A program made the translations under genes and the position numbers. From contig DKQR01000026.1 in NCBI GenBank assembly GCA_002471805.1, forward strand, positions 1-26,839: DNA of 26,839 nucleotides, written 5' to 3'. Source of the DNA: Fidelibacterota bacterium UBA7303 (GTDB taxonomy: Bacteria > Fidelibacterota > Marinisomatia > Marinisomatales > UBA1611). The notes beneath the pieces were generated by a model. That model ran no database searches. It was given only the letters and a program-made list of their open reading frames with translations, and had not been told where the DNA came from. Every line of letters begins with the position of its first letter. Positions within the stretch are counted from its first letter, which is position 1. Below are positions 25,171-26,839 of this stretch, in pieces.

Positions 25171-26559
25171 TTATTGATGAATGGCAGACCCAAATGCATC
25201 CAATGCCGCTTCCATGATCGCTTCCGATAAGGTTGGATGGGCATGAACCGTCATAGCAATGTCCTCCCAGGTAGCCTCCAATCCCTTAGCTAAACCCAGT
25301 TCCGCGATGAGTTCAGTTGCTTCCGCACCAACGATATGGGCACCCAGCAATTCCCCGTATTTTGAATCAAAAACCAGTTTTACAAAACCAGTGGTATTCC
25401 CCACCGCCATGGCTTTCCCACTAGCCTGGAATAAGAATTTTCCAATTTTTACACCATGTCCTGCTTCTTTAGCCTGAGCTTCCGTCATGCCTAAAGATCC
25501 CACTTGCGGCTGGCAATAGGTACAGCTTGGTATGTTCGAATAATTCACCGGTTTTGTTTCGTGTCCTGCCGCATGATCTGCCGCAACATGTCCCTGCGCC
25601 GATGCCACATGGGCCAGCCAAGGCGGCCCGGACACATCACCAATGGCATAGATAGTTGGAATATTGGTTTGATTAAATTCATTAATGGTGATTGCACACT
25701 GGTCGGTGATAATCCCCAACTCTTCTAATCCAATATTTTCAATATTCCCTTTCACGCCCACTGCCAATAACGCCACATCCCCTTCCAATATTTCTTCTTT
25801 CCCGTTTTTCTCTGTATGGACTTTTACTTTAGTTTCCAGGCTTTCAATCTTGGAAACTTTGGTCTCGGTTGAAATTGTGATTCCTGATTTTTTAAAACTT
25901 TTTGCTACTTCTTTAGACACATCTGAATCTTCAACGGGAAGAATGCGATCCATCATTTCTATCAAATGCACTTCCGTGCCGAATTCATTATAGTAATATG
26001 CAAATTCGCTGCCGATGGCACCGGAACCGATAATGATCATTTTTTTCGGCGGAGAATCAAGGATCATGGCTTCTTTGAAACTAATGACGCGATTCCGGTC
26101 ATACTCCATCCCAGGAAATGATTTAGGCCTAGCACCTGTTGCAAGTATGATTTTATCCGCTTCAATGGTGTCTGTCTTTTGTTTATTCTTCACTTCAAGA
26201 GATGTTTTAGAAGTGAGTTTCCCCGTTCCTTGGATATGGGTGATCTTATTCTTTTTAATCAGGAATTCAATACCCTTGCTTAAACGATTGGACACATCCC
26301 GGCTGCGCTTGATGTTCTTTTTAAAATCAACGGACACTTTTCCCACATTGATACCATAGGTATCGGCGTTTTTGATATAATGATACACTTCCGCGTTTTT
26401 TAAAAGCGCCTTTGTGGGGATACAACCCCAATTCAGGCAAATCCCGCCCAATTTATCTTGGTCAATCACACAGGTTTTGAGTCCGAGCTGGGCACCTCGG
26501 ATTGCTGCAACGTAGCCACCGGGACCACCGCCTAAAATAGCTAAATCAAATTTTGCCAT
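25171..26559 (-). CDS. lpdA: Dihydrolipoyl dehydrogenase (E3)
   Basis: This 462-residue FAD flavoprotein reoxidises dihydrolipoyl-E2 with NAD+. The N-terminal FAD site is ILGGGPGGYVAAI (8-20). The redox disulfide is Cys41 and Cys46 in GGICLNWGCIPTK. The NAD site is IIGSGAIGSEFAYYY near 175-190. The second FAD motif is IYAIGDVSG, and the C-terminal active-site pair is His441 and Glu446 in HAHPTLSEA. The dimerisation domain is complete. The ATG lies inside the end of the ABM-domain gene (14-base overlap), and lipB follows after 3 bases. Confidence 0.98.
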   Translation of the reverse strand: MAKFDLAILGGGPGGYVAAIRGAQLGLKTCVIDQDKLGGICLNWGCIPTKALLKNAEVYHYIKNADTYGINVGKVSVDFKKNIKRSRDVSNRLSKGIEFLIKKNKITHIQGTGKLTSKTSLEVKNKQKTDTIEADKIILATGARPKSFPGMEYDRNRVISFKEAMILDSPPKKMIIIGSGAIGSEFAYYYNEFGTEVHLIEMMDRILPVEDSDVSKEVAKSFKKSGITISTETKVSKIESLETKVKVHTEKNGKEEILEGDVALLAVGVKGNIENIGLEELGIITDQCAITINEFNQTNIPTIYAIGDVSGPPWLAHVASAQGHVAADHAAGHETKPVNYSNIPSCTYCQPQVGSLGMTEAQAKEAGHGVKIGKFLFQASGKAMAVGNTTGFVKLVFDSKYGELLGAHIVGAEATELIAELGLAKGLEATWEDIAMTVHAHPTLSEAIMEAALDAFGSAIHQ

Positions 26560-26839
26560 AATCCTTTTCTACCTTCGCAATGCGTAAAAAATATTTCTCG
26601 TACCAAAAAGCGCGGCCGCGCTTTTTCGCTTTCTTATGTTCCCCATGATTCCGCCAAGAATCTATGGACTCATTATCTTTCCAATAGACTGATGTAATGC
26701 CAAACCCGTCTTCATTTCGGACTGATTCAACACCCAGAAATCCAGGCATCTCTTGAGCTAATTCTACCATTTTGACCGAGGTTGCTTCATATTCTTCCCA
26801 ATTCACATTCGTATGTTGGGACGTAAAAATGACGGCATA
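26546..26839 (-). CDS. Antibiotic biosynthesis monooxygenase (ABM)-domain protein, N-terminus beyond right edge
   Basis: The frame is open through the right edge, with 97 codons visible. It reads YAVIFTSQHTN at the edge, then MVELAQEMPGFLGVES, ITSVYWKDNESIDSW, HGEHKKAKKRGRAFWYEKY and LRIAKVEKDYGKI. This is the pattern of the small ABM/DUF-type ferredoxin-like dimeric fold (PF03992), whose members range from quinol monooxygenases to stress proteins. Only the first few residues are probably missing, because the family normally begins one or two residues before the YAVIF strand. A GTG at 26806 is in frame but would cut off the first strand, so it is not the start. It is coupled to lpdA by a 14-base overlap. 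Confidence 0.82.
   Translation of the reverse strand, partial: YAVIFTSQHTNVNWEEYEATSVKMVELAQEMPGFLGVESVRNEDGFGITSVYWKDNESIDSWRNHGEHKKAKKRGRAFWYEKYFLRIAKVEKDYGKI
26605..26626. repeat. 22-bp perfect palindrome with GC core and A/T arms
   Basis: The core GCGCGGCCGCGC is flanked by five A on the left and five T on the right, and the whole element equals its reverse complement. As RNA from either strand it could fold into a 9-bp hairpin with a GGCC loop followed by a short U run, like a weak bidirectional terminator. It lies inside the ABM-domain coding sequence, about 45 bases before the lpdA start. Confidence 0.55.

Overview
This 26.8 kb window is a dense run of genes, all on the minus strand, with no gene-free stretch above 300 bases. 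GC content is moderate. Several exported proteins end in Por/type IX (T9SS) C-terminal sorting domains, there are DUF5683-type envelope proteins, the 2-oxo acid dehydrogenase E1 is an alpha-beta fusion, and most starts lack a strong Shine-Dalgarno. Together these suggest a marine FCB-group bacterium, most likely Candidatus Marinimicrobia/Neomarinimicrobiota or a relative (inference; no rRNA marker is present).

Reading in the direction of transcription (right to left), the first block (26839-16517) is a lipoate-dependent 2-oxo acid dehydrogenase operon. It runs: ABM-domain protein (cut by the edge), lpdA (E3), lipB, fused E1 alpha/beta, E2, a SAM methyltransferase, lipA, a small membrane-anchored protein, lon and tRNA-Val(UAC), and closes with a clear hairpin terminator. 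The enzymes and the two steps that make their lipoyl cofactor (octanoyl transfer, sulfur insertion) are together, mostly joined by 1-14 base overlaps. The second block (16449-6981) has a threonine-dehydratase-family enzyme, an ornithine-cyclodeaminase-family enzyme and a class I/II aminotransferase, which is an amino-acid catabolic trio. These are followed by a 1060-residue sorted surface protein, a VOC-fold protein, a ferredoxin-nucleotide cyclase-Rieske fusion, a free-standing Rieske protein similar to the fusion's C-terminus, and an L-threonine aldolase.

The third block (6894-1) is envelope and exported proteins: a small DUF5683-like protein, a predicted exported isoaspartyl methyltransferase, a large exported redoxin, a small secreted protein, a CsgG-like/DUF5683/barrel protein, a cohesin-like lipoprotein, and a LamG-domain protein cut by the left edge.

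The best candidate for something new is the gene at 3394-5427. It looks like two genes because of an in-frame TGA at 4044-4042. That TGA falls exactly at the first Cys of a thioredoxin-type CxxC motif (giving UxxC), and is followed at bacterial-SECIS distance by a stem with a 6-bp perfect arm and a 7-base loop starting with G. I read it as one 677-residue selenoprotein: signal peptide, LVIVD beta-propeller, ASH/Ig-like domain, selenocysteine redoxin domain, T9SS sorting domain. The second is the ferredoxin-class III cyclase-Rieske fusion at 8455-9795, a plausible redox-controlled cyclic-nucleotide signalling protein with an atypical Asn where the adenine-selecting Lys is expected.
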